From positions 1 to 16,825 of the forward strand of contig CAKTCH010000011.1 in assembly GCA_934538895.1 (NCBI GenBank): 16,825 bases of DNA, read 5' to 3'. The stretch is from an uncultured Alphaproteobacteria bacterium (GTDB lineage Bacteria; Pseudomonadota; Alphaproteobacteria; Micavibrionales; Micavibrionaceae). The position numbers were made by a program, and so were the translations under genes. Position 1 is the first letter of the stretch. Every line of letters begins with the position of its first letter. Below the pieces are notes generated by a model that worked only from the letters and a program-made list of their open reading frames with translations, was not told the DNA's origin and did not search any database. Below, piece by piece: positions 1 to 7,498 of this stretch.

Positions 1-56
1 GTTCTGCTCAACGTCCATCTGTTTTAAATTATGTTTATTATCTTTCACACTCTATT

Positions 57-83
57 GCGGAGGCTTTACCGCCCTTAGTCCGC
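57..83 (-). other. GC-rich stem-loop in an AT-rich intergenic region
   Basis: On the minus strand GCGGA (79-83) pairs with TCCGC (57-61), and an inner GGC/GCC stem (71-73 with 62-64) closes a six-base loop, with five unpaired bases on one side. It is the only GC-rich structured element in the otherwise very AT-rich 203 bases downstream of miaA. No T-run follows on either strand, so it is not a typical intrinsic terminator. It could be part of a leader for a minus-strand gene beyond the left edge, or simply chance. The rest of 1-203 holds no convincing gene; a 14-base perfect palindrome of A and T at 151-164 is the only other structure seen. Confidence 0.3.
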
Positions 84-203
84 GTCCTATGAGTTTAATT
101 TAGGAATAAATATTATGCTTGGCAATATAAAATGTAACTAAATTACAAAAAAATAATATTATTTCTTATTTTATTGCGTATATTGACAGGCTTCGCAAAT
201 TCT

Positions 204-1106
204 TTAATATCTTTGAAGCCTTATGATGGACCCGCCCTCTTTTACCTGATTTTTCAACCATGTAACCTGACGCTTGGCATATTGCCTCGTGTGGGTCTGC
301 GCCTGTGTGATGGCTTCTTCCCGGCTCAATACGCCATGCAAGCCAGCACGCAGGGGCCAGAATCCCAGTGCCTGCGTCACGCCGCCGGTATCCAGCACTT
401 CGCCACGGGCCATGCGCTGGTCATAGGTTTCGACTTCTTCCAGCGCGCCTTGCTCCATCATCATGAGGAACCGCCTGTTGCAGCGGTCGTATAAGACGTC
501 GCGCGGCGGGTCGAGCACCAGCACATCATAGGTCCATTCCGGCACGGGCGGCTGCGGCGGCTGCGCCTGCCATGCGGCGAGGCTTTTACCCGTGGCTTCC
601 AGCACTTCCCATGCGCGGATCAGGCGCTGCGTGTCGTTGGGATGCAGGCGGGCGGCCATCACCGGGTCGTGTGCGCTGAAGGCGGCGTGAAAGACAGGGT
701 TGCCCATGGCGCGCTGACGCGCGATCATCATGGCACGGATTTCCGGCGGGACGTCCGGGACCGGCGACAATCCTTCCATCAACGTTCTGAGGTAAAGCCC
801 GGTGCCGCCGACCAGTATCGGCGTGCGGCCCCCGGCCAGCGTTTGTTGGATGGCCGCGACCGCCAGATCCGTCCAGCGTCTGGCCGAACATATTTCAGTG
901 GGCGGGATGACGCCGTACAGCATGTGCGGCGCGGCCTGCATGTCATCCGCCGCCGGACGGGCGGTCAGCAGCGGCAGGGCGTCATAAACCTGCAACGCGT
1001 CGGCGTTGATGATGACACCGCCGCAAGTCTGCGCGGTTTCAATGGCAAGGGCCGACTTGCCGCTGGCGGTTGGCCCGGCGATGACTTTGATGACGGGTGC
1101 GGCCAC
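204..1106 (-). CDS. miaA: tRNA dimethylallyltransferase (MiaA)
   Basis: MiaA transfers a dimethylallyl group from DMAPP to N6 of A37 in tRNAs that read UNN codons, the first step to (ms2)i6A, in the cytosol. The 300-residue protein has the family's usual length. It shows the P-loop GPTASGKS near residue 11, the INADALQVYDAL segment that corresponds to the canonical INADSxQVY motif, VGGTGLYLRTL near residue 100, the TQALGF motif and the C-terminal YAKRQVTWLKNQ, where MiaA proteins carry YAKRQ-TWFR. The start is GTG (minus-strand reading of 1104-1106), two bases after the degP stop codon and without a clear Shine-Dalgarno, which suggests translational coupling to degP. No terminator is visible after the stop, so transcription may run past the left edge. 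Confidence 0.95.
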   Translation of the reverse strand: MAAPVIKVIAGPTASGKSALAIETAQTCGGVIINADALQVYDALPLLTARPAADDMQAAPHMLYGVIPPTEICSARRWTDLAVAAIQQTLAGGRTPILVGGTGLYLRTLMEGLSPVPDVPPEIRAMMIARQRAMGNPVFHAAFSAHDPVMAARLHPNDTQRLIRAWEVLEATGKSLAAWQAQPPQPPVPEWTYDVLVLDPPRDVLYDRCNRRFLMMMEQGALEEVETYDQRMARGEVLDTGGVTQALGFWPLRAGLHGVLSREEAITQAQTHTRQYAKRQVTWLKNQVKEGGSIIRLQRY

Positions 1107-1108
1107 GT

Positions 1109-2590
1109 CTATTTTTTCAGGCGCAGCGCCACGAAGCGCACGTCACCTTCGCGGTTGACCAGCAGCAATACGGAATTGCGCCCGGCCTTAGCCGCTTTTT
1201 CAATGATGCCGCGCGCCCCAGCGACATCGCCTACGGTTTGCTGGTTGATCTCGACGATCACATCGCCTTCGGTCAGCCCTTTTTCCGCCGCTTCGGAACC
1301 GGCTTTCGCGTTTTTCACGATCACGCCCTGCACGTCGTCACCGATGTTAAAGGCCTGACGGTCCTGCGCGCTGATGGGGGCGACGGACATACCCACGGAC
1401 TCGATCATGGTGCTGCCGCCGGGGGTGTCCGGCTTCGCTTTCTCGCCGGTTTTATCGCTTAACAGGCCGTTATCTTCCGCTTTTTCCAGTTCGCCGACCA
1501 TGATCCTGGTGGTTTTGACCTGACCGTCGCGCCAGTATTCGATGGTGGCTTCGCTATCGATCGCGGCTTCGGCGACCAGACGCGGCAATTCGCGCATTTC
1601 TCTGATCTCCCGCCCATTAAATTTCAGCACGATATCGCCGGGTTTCAGGCCTGCCTTTTCCGCCGGGCCCGTCGGCGTGATGCTGGAAATCAGCGCGCCC
1701 TTGGTGCCTTTCATGCTAAAGCTTTCGGCGATATCGTCGGTTACTGCCTGAATGCGCACGCCCAGCCAGCCCCGGCGCGTGCGGCCATATTTCGCCAACT
1801 GATCGATCACGGGTTTGGCCAGCGCCGAGGGGATGGCGAAGCCGATGCCGACGGAGCCGCCGGACGGCGAGAAGATCGCCGTGTTGATGCCGATCACTTC
1901 GCCCTGCAAATTGAACATCGGCCCGCCCGAGTTGCCGCGGTTGATCGAGGCGTCGGTCTGGATGAAGTCGTCATACGGGCCGGACTGGATATCGCGCTGG
2001 CGGGCGGAGACGATGCCGGCAGTCACGGTGCCGCCGAGGCCGAACGGATTGCCGATGGCCAGAATCCAGTCGCCCACGCGCAGTTTCTCGCTGTCGCCGA
2101 ATTTTACGGCGGTCAGTTTCCTCTCGGTTTTGACTTTGAGCAGCGCGAGGTCGATTTTTTCATCGCGCGCGATGATCTCGGCGGGCATGGTGGTGTCATC
2201 ATGCAGCGTGACGCGCACTTCGTCGGCGTCTTTCACTACGTGGTTGTTGGTGACGATCAGGCCCTGATCGGCGTCGATGATGAAACCGGAGCCGAGAGAG
2301 GCGGGGGGCGTCATCGGGGCGCCTTCACCACGCCTGTCCATGAATTCCTCGAAAAAATCCTCGAACGGGGAGCCCGGCGGAAAATGCGGCATCTCGGGGA
2401 AATCTTCCGGCTGGACGGCCTTGTGCGTCGATGAAATATTCACGACTGCCGGTAGCAGTTTTTCGGAAAGATCGGCGAAGCTGCCGGGGAAGCTCGGCCC
2501 TCCCAGAAGCTGGGCCTGCACGGGGGCGGTAAAGGGAACCGTTACGGTGAGTGTCGCGAGAACACACAAAGTCGCCATCTTGATACGCAT
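1109..2590 (-). CDS. degP: Do-family periplasmic serine protease (DegP/HtrA)
   Basis: This is an exported serine protease and chaperone that degrades misfolded envelope proteins. The 493-residue product begins with a signal peptide of about 26 residues (hydrophobic core, then APVQA before Q). The trypsin-like domain carries the full catalytic triad: His117 in TNNHVV, Asp147 in KIDLALL and Ser221 in GNSGGP. Two PDZ domains follow, at about 260-365 and 400-490. Length and architecture fit the Do/DegP/MucD type, not the single-PDZ DegS. The gene lies downstream of hflC on the same strand but behind a strong terminator, so it probably has its own promoter, and it leads directly into miaA. The subtype name (degP, degQ or mucD) is not certain. 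Confidence 0.95.
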   Translation of the reverse strand: MRIKMATLCVLATLTVTVPFTAPVQAQLLGGPSFPGSFADLSEKLLPAVVNISSTHKAVQPEDFPEMPHFPPGSPFEDFFEEFMDRRGEGAPMTPPASLGSGFIIDADQGLIVTNNHVVKDADEVRVTLHDDTTMPAEIIARDEKIDLALLKVKTERKLTAVKFGDSEKLRVGDWILAIGNPFGLGGTVTAGIVSARQRDIQSGPYDDFIQTDASINRGNSGGPMFNLQGEVIGINTAIFSPSGGSVGIGFAIPSALAKPVIDQLAKYGRTRRGWLGVRIQAVTDDIAESFSMKGTKGALISSITPTGPAEKAGLKPGDIVLKFNGREIREMRELPRLVAEAAIDSEATIEYWRDGQVKTTRIMVGELEKAEDNGLLSDKTGEKAKPDTPGGSTMIESVGMSVAPISAQDRQAFNIGDDVQGVIVKNAKAGSEAAEKGLTEGDVIVEINQQTVGDVAGARGIIEKAAKAGRNSVLLLVNREGDVRFVALRLKK

Positions 2591-2632
2591 GAAGAACCTA
2601 TAAAGTGCTGAAAAGGGTTATTCTCTGGCTTT

Positions 2633-2661
2633 AAGGTAAGAGCAATGCCGGGCGCGGTCAA
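2633..2661 (-). promoter_or_regulatory. Candidate sigma70-type promoter for degP-miaA
   Basis: On the minus strand TTGACC (2656-2661) and TACCTT (2633-2638) are separated by exactly 17 bases. Transcription would begin about 35 bases before the degP start codon. The position fits, because the terminator at about 2737-2775 cuts degP off from hflKC. The -10 element is only a moderate match. An extracytoplasmic stress sigma factor is common for degP genes, but I cannot recognise such an element here. Confidence 0.4.
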
Positions 2662-2736
2662 CGGCTGGTGCCGGGCATCGATGCAAAAATCATAATTTCT
2701 CCAAAATCGGCGATGATAAGGAAATTCTGCCGCCAT

Positions 2737-2775
2737 AAAAAAGCCCCGGAGGTTAAAATCCGGGGCTTGTTTTTT
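2737..2775. terminator. Bidirectional intrinsic terminator between hflC and degP
   Basis: AAGCCCCGGA (2741-2750) and TCCGGGGCTT (2759-2768) form a perfect 10-base-pair stem with an eight-base loop. On the plus strand six T follow after one G (2769-2775). On the minus strand a run of six T follows, partly shared with the stem. The relevant direction is minus, where it ends hflK-hflC transcription before degP. Confidence 0.88.
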
Positions 2776-2791
2776 GTAACGGCGGCGCCGT

Positions 2792-3703
2792 TCAGCGCGC
2801 GCTGTTGAAGTGTTTGAAGAAGCTGCCTTCCGGCGCGATGATCATGCGCGTGTCACCATTGGCCATGGAAGCCCGGTAGGCCTCCAGCGAACGGATGAAA
2901 TCGTAGAAAGCCGGGTCCTTGCCCATGGCGTCGGCGTAGGTCTTGATGGCTTCGTTGTCGCCTTCACCGCGCAGGATCTGCGACTGCTGCTGGGCTTCGG
3001 CGAGGATGACGGTGCGTTCCTTCTCGGCGGTGGAGCGGATTTCCAGCGCGCGCTCCTCGCCTTTGGCGCGGGTTTCCGTCGCGCGTTCTTTCAACTCGGA
3101 AATCATGCGGTTTACCGTTGACTGGCGCAGCGCCTGCGTCAGGTCGGCGCGGACGATGCGGATATCGACGATCTCGATACCGAGATTGTCACGTTCGATC
3201 TGCGAATTCACGCGGGCGAGGATGTCGCTCATGATGCTGCCGCGGGTGGTCGAGAGCAGGTCTTTCAGCGTGCGTTTACCCAGTACCGCGCGGGTGGCTT
3301 CGTTCATGATGCCCTGGATGCGGTCGGCGGCCGCCGATTCCGTGCGCAGGGTCTGCATGAATTTCAGCGGGTCGGCGATGCGATAACGCGCGAACGTATC
3401 GACGATGATCGGCTCGCCGCTGGCGAAGCCTTCTTCCACCACGTTATCCTGCGAGCGCTGGCTCGATGAAATAACCATCTGCTCCGGCGGCGGATCGACG
3501 GAGAGGATGCGGCTGTCGAAGCGGCGCACGTCCTGAATGACGGGGATCTTGAAATGCAGCCCCGGCGACCTGACTTCCCCGGTCGGCTGGCCGAGATGCA
3601 GCACGATCGCGCGCTCGCGGGCGTCCACGGTGAACAGGGACTGGCTGAGGCCGATCACGGCCACCGCCACGACGATAAAAGCAATACTGATTTTCGGGTT
3701 CAT
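2792..3703 (-). CDS. hflC: FtsH modulator subunit HflC (SPFH/band 7)
   Basis: HflC forms a large membrane-anchored complex with HflK that surrounds and modulates the FtsH protease. The 303-residue protein has one N-terminal membrane anchor (about residues 5-24) followed by a band-7 domain on the outer face of the inner membrane. It shows the family elements ERAIVLHLGQP, SPGLHFKIP, FDSRI, LGIEIVDIRI, a charged coiled-coil of about residues 205-250, the RGEGDNEA segment and the DPAFYDFIRSLEAY block. Its start lies 12 bases after hflK, and its Shine-Dalgarno (AGGA) overlaps the hflK stop codon, so the two are co-translated. Compared from memory with E. coli HflC, it has about 15 extra residues around 79-97, rich in Ser, Gln and acidic residues. 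Confidence 0.95.
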   Translation of the reverse strand: MNPKISIAFIVVAVAVIGLSQSLFTVDARERAIVLHLGQPTGEVRSPGLHFKIPVIQDVRRFDSRILSVDPPPEQMVISSSQRSQDNVVEEGFASGEPIIVDTFARYRIADPLKFMQTLRTESAAADRIQGIMNEATRAVLGKRTLKDLLSTTRGSIMSDILARVNSQIERDNLGIEIVDIRIVRADLTQALRQSTVNRMISELKERATETRAKGEERALEIRSTAEKERTVILAEAQQQSQILRGEGDNEAIKTYADAMGKDPAFYDFIRSLEAYRASMANGDTRMIIAPEGSFFKHFNSAR

Positions 3704-3715
3704 ATGGGTATGTCC

Positions 3716-4858
3716 TTACTGGCTTTTACCGGGCGATCCGGCGGCGGGTTTCAGTTCGTTGAGCGGCATATAGGGTACGACCCCGGATTTCGAGGCGTCG
3801 CCGTCCATGATGATCTTCTGCGCGTTCTTCATCACGTCTTCCATCGTCTCAAGGTAAAGGCGCGTGCGCGTCACGTCCTTGTTGGTGAGATAGGCGGCAT
3901 AAATCGAGTTGAAGCGTTCGGCGTCACCCGTGGCGCGGGCGACGACGGACTGCTTGTAGCCTTCGGCTTCCTGTTTCATGCGGATGGCGTCACCGCGCGC
4001 TTTCGGCAGGATGTCCTCGCGGTAGGCGCCGGCGCGGTTCTGCACTTCGATGGCGTCCTGCTTGGCGGATTGCACGTCCTGGAACGCGTCCTGCACGTCC
4101 GGGTGCACTTCGGCGCGCTGGATCAGCACCTGATTGATCGTGATACCGGATTTATAACCGTCCAGCGTCTTGATCATGATGTCGCGGGCGCGGTTGGCGA
4201 CGTTGTCGCGCTCCTGCGTGATCAGCGGGAACATCAGCGTCTGGCCGACCACTTCGCGGATCGCGGACTCGGCCACTTTCTTGATGGTGTTTTCCGGCTC
4301 GCGGATGTGGAACAGGTAATCCTCGGCGGATTTGATCGTCCACAGCACCACCATGTCCATATCGACGATGTTGGCGTCGGCGGTCAGCATCAGCGATTCC
4401 TCGGGCAGGATCTGGCGCTGCGCGCCGCTCATGGTGACGCGGTCGGAGAAGCCGACCGACAGGCGGCGGATTTCCGTCACATTGACCTTGGCCAGCGTTT
4501 CGACGGGGTAAGGCAGGTGATAGCCCAGGCCCGCATCCGTTTTCGTGGAATGCCATGCGCCGAAACGCTGGATCACGCCGCTTTCGCCCGGAACGATAAT
4601 GTAAAAGCCGCTGGCCAGCCACAATGCCATGACGCCGAGCGCGATCAGGCCGAACAGACGCGGGCCCTGAAAACCGCGCGGGAAGATCTGGCGCAGGTTT
4701 TCCTGCGCCTTGCGCAGCATGTCATTGAGATCGGGCGGCAGGTCGTTGTTATTGCCGCCGCGGCCGCCGCCGGAACCCCCGGAACCCCACGGACCCCGGT
4801 TTCCACGGTTATCGCCACCTGAGGAACTTCCCCACGGGTTATTCGGCTGGTCAGGCAT
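3716..4858 (-). CDS. hflK: FtsH modulator subunit HflK (SPFH/band 7)
   Basis: HflK is the partner of HflC in the FtsH-holding membrane complex. The 380-residue protein has a Gly/Asn-rich N-terminus (residues 1-40) typical of HflK, one membrane helix at about 68-88, and a band-7 domain that opens with YIIVPGESGVIQRFGAW. Further family elements are GLGYHLPYPVE, RALE-type TIKKVAESAIREVVGQ and a long Ala/Gln/Glu-rich helical region, and it ends in a low-complexity tail. The ATG has a good Shine-Dalgarno (GAGGA, seven bases away). It is the first gene of the hflK-hflC operon and is divergent from mrp. Confidence 0.95.
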   Translation of the reverse strand: MPDQPNNPWGSSSGGDNRGNRGPWGSGGSGGGRGGNNNDLPPDLNDMLRKAQENLRQIFPRGFQGPRLFGLIALGVMALWLASGFYIIVPGESGVIQRFGAWHSTKTDAGLGYHLPYPVETLAKVNVTEIRRLSVGFSDRVTMSGAQRQILPEESLMLTADANIVDMDMVVLWTIKSAEDYLFHIREPENTIKKVAESAIREVVGQTLMFPLITQERDNVANRARDIMIKTLDGYKSGITINQVLIQRAEVHPDVQDAFQDVQSAKQDAIEVQNRAGAYREDILPKARGDAIRMKQEAEGYKQSVVARATGDAERFNSIYAAYLTNKDVTRTRLYLETMEDVMKNAQKIIMDGDASKSGVVPYMPLNELKPAAGSPGKSQ

Positions 4859-4898
4859 TTAAAAATCCTCGATTTTTCTTGAATGTACAGGCCGCTTA

Positions 4899-4926
4899 AG
4901 AATATCTCTTTTGCCAGAGAAAACAA
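4899..4926 (-). promoter_or_regulatory. Candidate promoter for hflK-hflC
   Basis: In the 85-base gap between the divergent hflK and mrp genes, the minus strand carries TTGTTT (4921-4926) and TATTCT (4899-4904) with a 16-base spacer. It lies about 40-70 bases before the hflK start. A plus-strand TTGAAT at 4879-4884 is a possible -35 for mrp, but its -10 partner near 4902-4908 is poor. Both promoters must fit into this gap and would overlap. Confidence 0.35.
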
Positions 4927-4943
4927 CCTAAACCGGAAATATT

Positions 4944-6020
4944 ATGTCCAGCGACATCGAATCCATGATCGAAAACGCCTTGCGTGCCGTAAGCGACCCC
5001 GACCGGGGAGGCGACATTGTGAGTCTGGGGATGGTCAGCGGTTTGCAGGTCAAGGACGGGCAGGCCGTTTTCGCCATCGAGGTCGATCCGAAACGCGGTC
5101 CCGCGCTCGAGTCATTGCGTCAGGAGGCGGAAGCCGCCGCGCGCGCGGTGCCGGGCGTAAAAGCGGTACAGGCGGTGCTGACCGCCGAGCGCCCGCGCGC
5201 GCAGGCCGCCGATCCCCACCGCATGAGCAGGAATCCGGTTTTAAACCTGCCGATCCGCCATATCGTCGCGGTGGCTTCGGGCAAGGGCGGCGTGGGCAAA
5301 TCGACCGTCGCGCTCAACCTTGCCGTGGCGCTGGCGCAGTCCGGCGTGAGGGCCGGTTTGCTGGATGCCGATATTTACGGCCCTTCCGTGCCGCGCCTCA
5401 CCGGGCTGTCGGGCAAGCCGGCGCAGGACGCGCAGGGGCAACTGGTGCCGCTGGAAGCTTTCGGGCTGAAGGTGATGTCGATCGGTTTCATGGTGGCGCA
5501 GGAGACGCCGATGATCTGGCGCGGGCCGATGGTGCAGACCGCGCTTTACCAGATGCTGCGCGATGTGGCGTGGGCGACGGCGGATGAACCGCTTGACGTG
5601 CTGGTCGTCGATATGCCGCCGGGCACGGGCGACGCGCAATTGACGCTGGCGCAGAAAGTGCCGCTGGCGGGCGCTGTGATCGTTTCCACGCCGCAGGATC
5701 TTGCGTTGATCGATGCGCGCAGGGGCGTTGAGATGTTCCGTCAGGTGAAGGTGCCTGTGCTGGGCCTGATCGAGAATATGAGCTTTCATATTTGCGAGAA
5801 ATGCGGTCACGAGGAGCATATTTTCGGCCATGGCGGCGCCCGCGTGGAAGCGGGAAAAATCGGCGTGCCGTTCCTGGGCGAAGTGCCCCTGCACGCGTCT
5901 ATCCGGCGCTTGAGCGACGAAGGTACGCCCGTGGTCATGCAGGACGGACCGCTTGCGCTTATCTACCGGGATATGGCGGATAAAGTGCGGACTTGCCTGA
6001 AGGTTGAGCGAGTGGCGTGA
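4944..6020 (+). CDS. mrp: Iron-sulfur cluster carrier ATPase (Mrp/ApbC/NBP35 family)
   Basis: This cytosolic P-loop ATPase binds and transfers Fe-S clusters to apoproteins. The 358-residue protein has an N-terminal FSCA/MIP18-type domain (about 1-85, with an SDPDRGGDIVSLGMV motif) and a Mrp ATPase domain. That domain carries the deviant Walker A GKGGVGKS at 113-120, LLDADIYGPSVPRL at about 139-152, MPPGTGD at 224-230, and the Cys-X-X-Cys cluster ligands at Cys284 and Cys287 in FHICEKCGHEEHIFG. All key residues are present. It diverges from hflK and converges on folA, with 28 bases between the two stop codons; a six-base-pair hairpin (6017-6033) covers its stop but lacks a clear T-run. Its Shine-Dalgarno is weak (CGGAAA). 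Confidence 0.95.
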   Translation: MSSDIESMIENALRAVSDPDRGGDIVSLGMVSGLQVKDGQAVFAIEVDPKRGPALESLRQEAEAAARAVPGVKAVQAVLTAERPRAQAADPHRMSRNPVLNLPIRHIVAVASGKGGVGKSTVALNLAVALAQSGVRAGLLDADIYGPSVPRLTGLSGKPAQDAQGQLVPLEAFGLKVMSIGFMVAQETPMIWRGPMVQTALYQMLRDVAWATADEPLDVLVVDMPPGTGDAQLTLAQKVPLAGAVIVSTPQDLALIDARRGVEMFRQVKVPVLGLIENMSFHICEKCGHEEHIFGHGGARVEAGKIGVPFLGEVPLHASIRRLSDEGTPVVMQDGPLALIYRDMADKVRTCLKVERVA

Positions 6021-6048
6021 AGCTTCCCTTCACCTTGTCTCATGTCTT

Positions 6049-6549
6049 TTATTTCTTGCGTTCCAGAATACCGATCACGTAAGGCACGGGTTCTTCCGCC
6101 GACTGGATGATCCGTTCGTTCCATTCCGCCGGGTCGATTCTGGGGAAAAATGTGTCGCCTTCGTATTCCTGATCGATCACGGTCAGATAGATGCGTTCGG
6201 TCTGCGGCATCGCGGCTTCGTAAATCTGGCCGCCGCCGATGATGAAGATTTCGTCCACGCCCGTGCCGGCGGCGATTTGTCTGGCTTTGGCTATGGCATC
6301 ATCGATGGTGGCGACGATGGTGACGTCGCCTTCTATTTGCTCCGGCTTGCCGGTGATGACGATGTTGGCGCGGCCCGGCAGCGGCTTGCCCAGCGATTCA
6401 TAGGTCTTGCGGCCCATGATGACCGGCTTGCCCATCGTGGTTTCCTTGAAATGACGGAAATCATCGGGGATGTGCCAGAGCAGCTTGTTATCTTTCCCGA
6501 TAGCAAAATTCTTTGACATGGCGGCGATGGCGGCAACGGTAACGGTCAT
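6049..6549 (-). CDS. folA: Dihydrofolate reductase
   Basis: DHFR reduces dihydrofolate to tetrahydrofolate with NADPH, recycling the dihydrofolate that ThyA makes. I chose the start at 6549 (166 residues, normal DHFR size). It has a strong Shine-Dalgarno (AAGGA, six bases away) and its product begins MTVTVAAIA like other DHFRs. An ATG in frame at 6600 would add 17 proline-rich residues and has no ribosome binding site. Visible motifs are AIGKDNKLLWHIPDD (Asp30 aligns with the catalytic acid), the NADPH-binding MGRKTYESLG at 45-54, PLPGR and IIGGGQIYEAA. It is the last gene of the minus-strand thyA, HD-domain gene, folA series. Confidence 0.95.
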   Translation of the reverse strand: MTVTVAAIAAMSKNFAIGKDNKLLWHIPDDFRHFKETTMGKPVIMGRKTYESLGKPLPGRANIVITGKPEQIEGDVTIVATIDDAIAKARQIAAGTGVDEIFIIGGGQIYEAAMPQTERIYLTVIDQEYEGDTFFPRIDPAEWNERIIQSAEEPVPYVIGILERKK

Positions 6550-6606
6550 GGGGCTTCCTTGAAACGGGGCTGGGAGCGGGGCGGGTTCATTCGCCAGCAT
6601 AAAAGG

Positions 6607-7425
6607 TCAAATGTCCCACGGGAAGGTGAAAACGGCGCGATTATGCGTTTTTAAATCGTGCGGTTGCGGTTGCCGCAGCAGATTCGAGAGCCATGAACGC
6701 CCCTCCGGGGTTTTTACGCCTTTATCGGCGGCGTCCCACATTTCCTTGAACGCCGGTTTCAGATCGGGATAGAGGGATTCATAATACTGCGCCTGCATCA
6801 CCAACTCCAGCTTGTCGATATCATGCGCCATCACGGCGTTGCGGGTCTGGCCTTCTTCGTATTCTTCCCACAGCGTCTGAATGTCGCTGGCCACGCTCTC
6901 ATCGGGGAAGTCCTGCAGCAACAGACGCAACGCTATGCGTTCGAGTCTCTGTTTTTCGGGTTTGACGATCGGGTCCTTGTAGCGGCCTGCCGAGATGAAA
7001 TCTCCCGTGATGCTTTCGGCCAGATCATGCACGGCCATCATGCGCGCGATGTGTTCCGGGTCCATATTGTCGGCGGCGATCATGAAAGCGAGTTTCATGG
7101 TGTCGGCATGGTGCCCGGCAACACTCTGGATCATTCCGTGCGGAACGCCTATCCGCGGCCATGCGGCGCGCGGTTCCATTTTCAGTACCTCGATGGCTTC
7201 GGCCAGGCGGTCTTCCGGTTCAAATCCCAGGAAGTGGCTGAAACCATTGCGTACCTGCGGGAAGCGCTGGAAAATGTCGCTAAGGAAGTGGCAGTCGTCG
7301 GTGCTCAGGAATGCCATCTCGTCGAAGATCGCGGCGAAGGGGCTGTCCGTAGCTGCCGCGAATGGCCGTTCCGTCCGGCTTGCGGTGACGGGTACCAGTT
7401 CAGATTGTTTTATAATTGCGCTCAT
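6607..7425 (-). CDS. HD-domain hydrolase, HDDC2/YfbR 5'-deoxynucleotidase-like
   Basis: The 272-residue protein carries a complete HD-domain metal site in the HDDC2/YfbR pattern. Arg91 is in PRIGV, His105 in SVAGHH, His133-Asp134 in VHDLAE, Asp142 in TGD and Asp204 in HDIDKLELVMQA; the spacing of His, HD and the following Asp matches YfbR. The stretch LWEEYEEGQT also resembles eukaryotic HDDC2. Family members remove the 5'-phosphate from deoxynucleoside monophosphates. About 90 N-terminal residues precede the HD core and are not part of the minimal family; their role is unknown. The start has a Shine-Dalgarno (AGAGGA, eight bases away). The gene lies between thyA (73 bases upstream) and folA, which suggests a role in dNMP balance, but substrate and direction are inference. 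Confidence 0.75.
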   Translation of the reverse strand: MSAIIKQSELVPVTASRTERPFAAATDSPFAAIFDEMAFLSTDDCHFLSDIFQRFPQVRNGFSHFLGFEPEDRLAEAIEVLKMEPRAAWPRIGVPHGMIQSVAGHHADTMKLAFMIAADNMDPEHIARMMAVHDLAESITGDFISAGRYKDPIVKPEKQRLERIALRLLLQDFPDESVASDIQTLWEEYEEGQTRNAVMAHDIDKLELVMQAQYYESLYPDLKPAFKEMWDAADKGVKTPEGRSWLSNLLRQPQPHDLKTHNRAVFTFPWDI

Positions 7426-7498
7426 TAAGGTGTTCCTCTGCGAGCGTACCTTAATGTTGCGCGGTGTCCGGCGTCAAATTAAAAGACGATGGCGGGAA

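Noticed and set aside
1..18. Possible start of a minus-strand gene (ATG at 16-18, MDVEQN)
   Set aside because: Only six codons, no Shine-Dalgarno, and nothing recognisable; cannot be separated from chance.
2662..2697. Short minus-strand frame (11 codons, starting MIFASMPGTSR) with a GGAG before its ATG, upstream of degP
   Set aside because: It lies before the proposed degP promoter, has no regulatory codon bias and no attenuator-like structure.
3554..4822. 422-codon open frame on the plus strand opposite hflK
   Set aside because: Shadow of hflK; composition is Asp/His/Val-rich and shows no family motif.
6550..6600. Longer DHFR start at 6600
   Set aside because: No ribosome binding site; the added residues are proline-rich and not DHFR-like, whereas the ATG at 6549 has AAGGA at good spacing.
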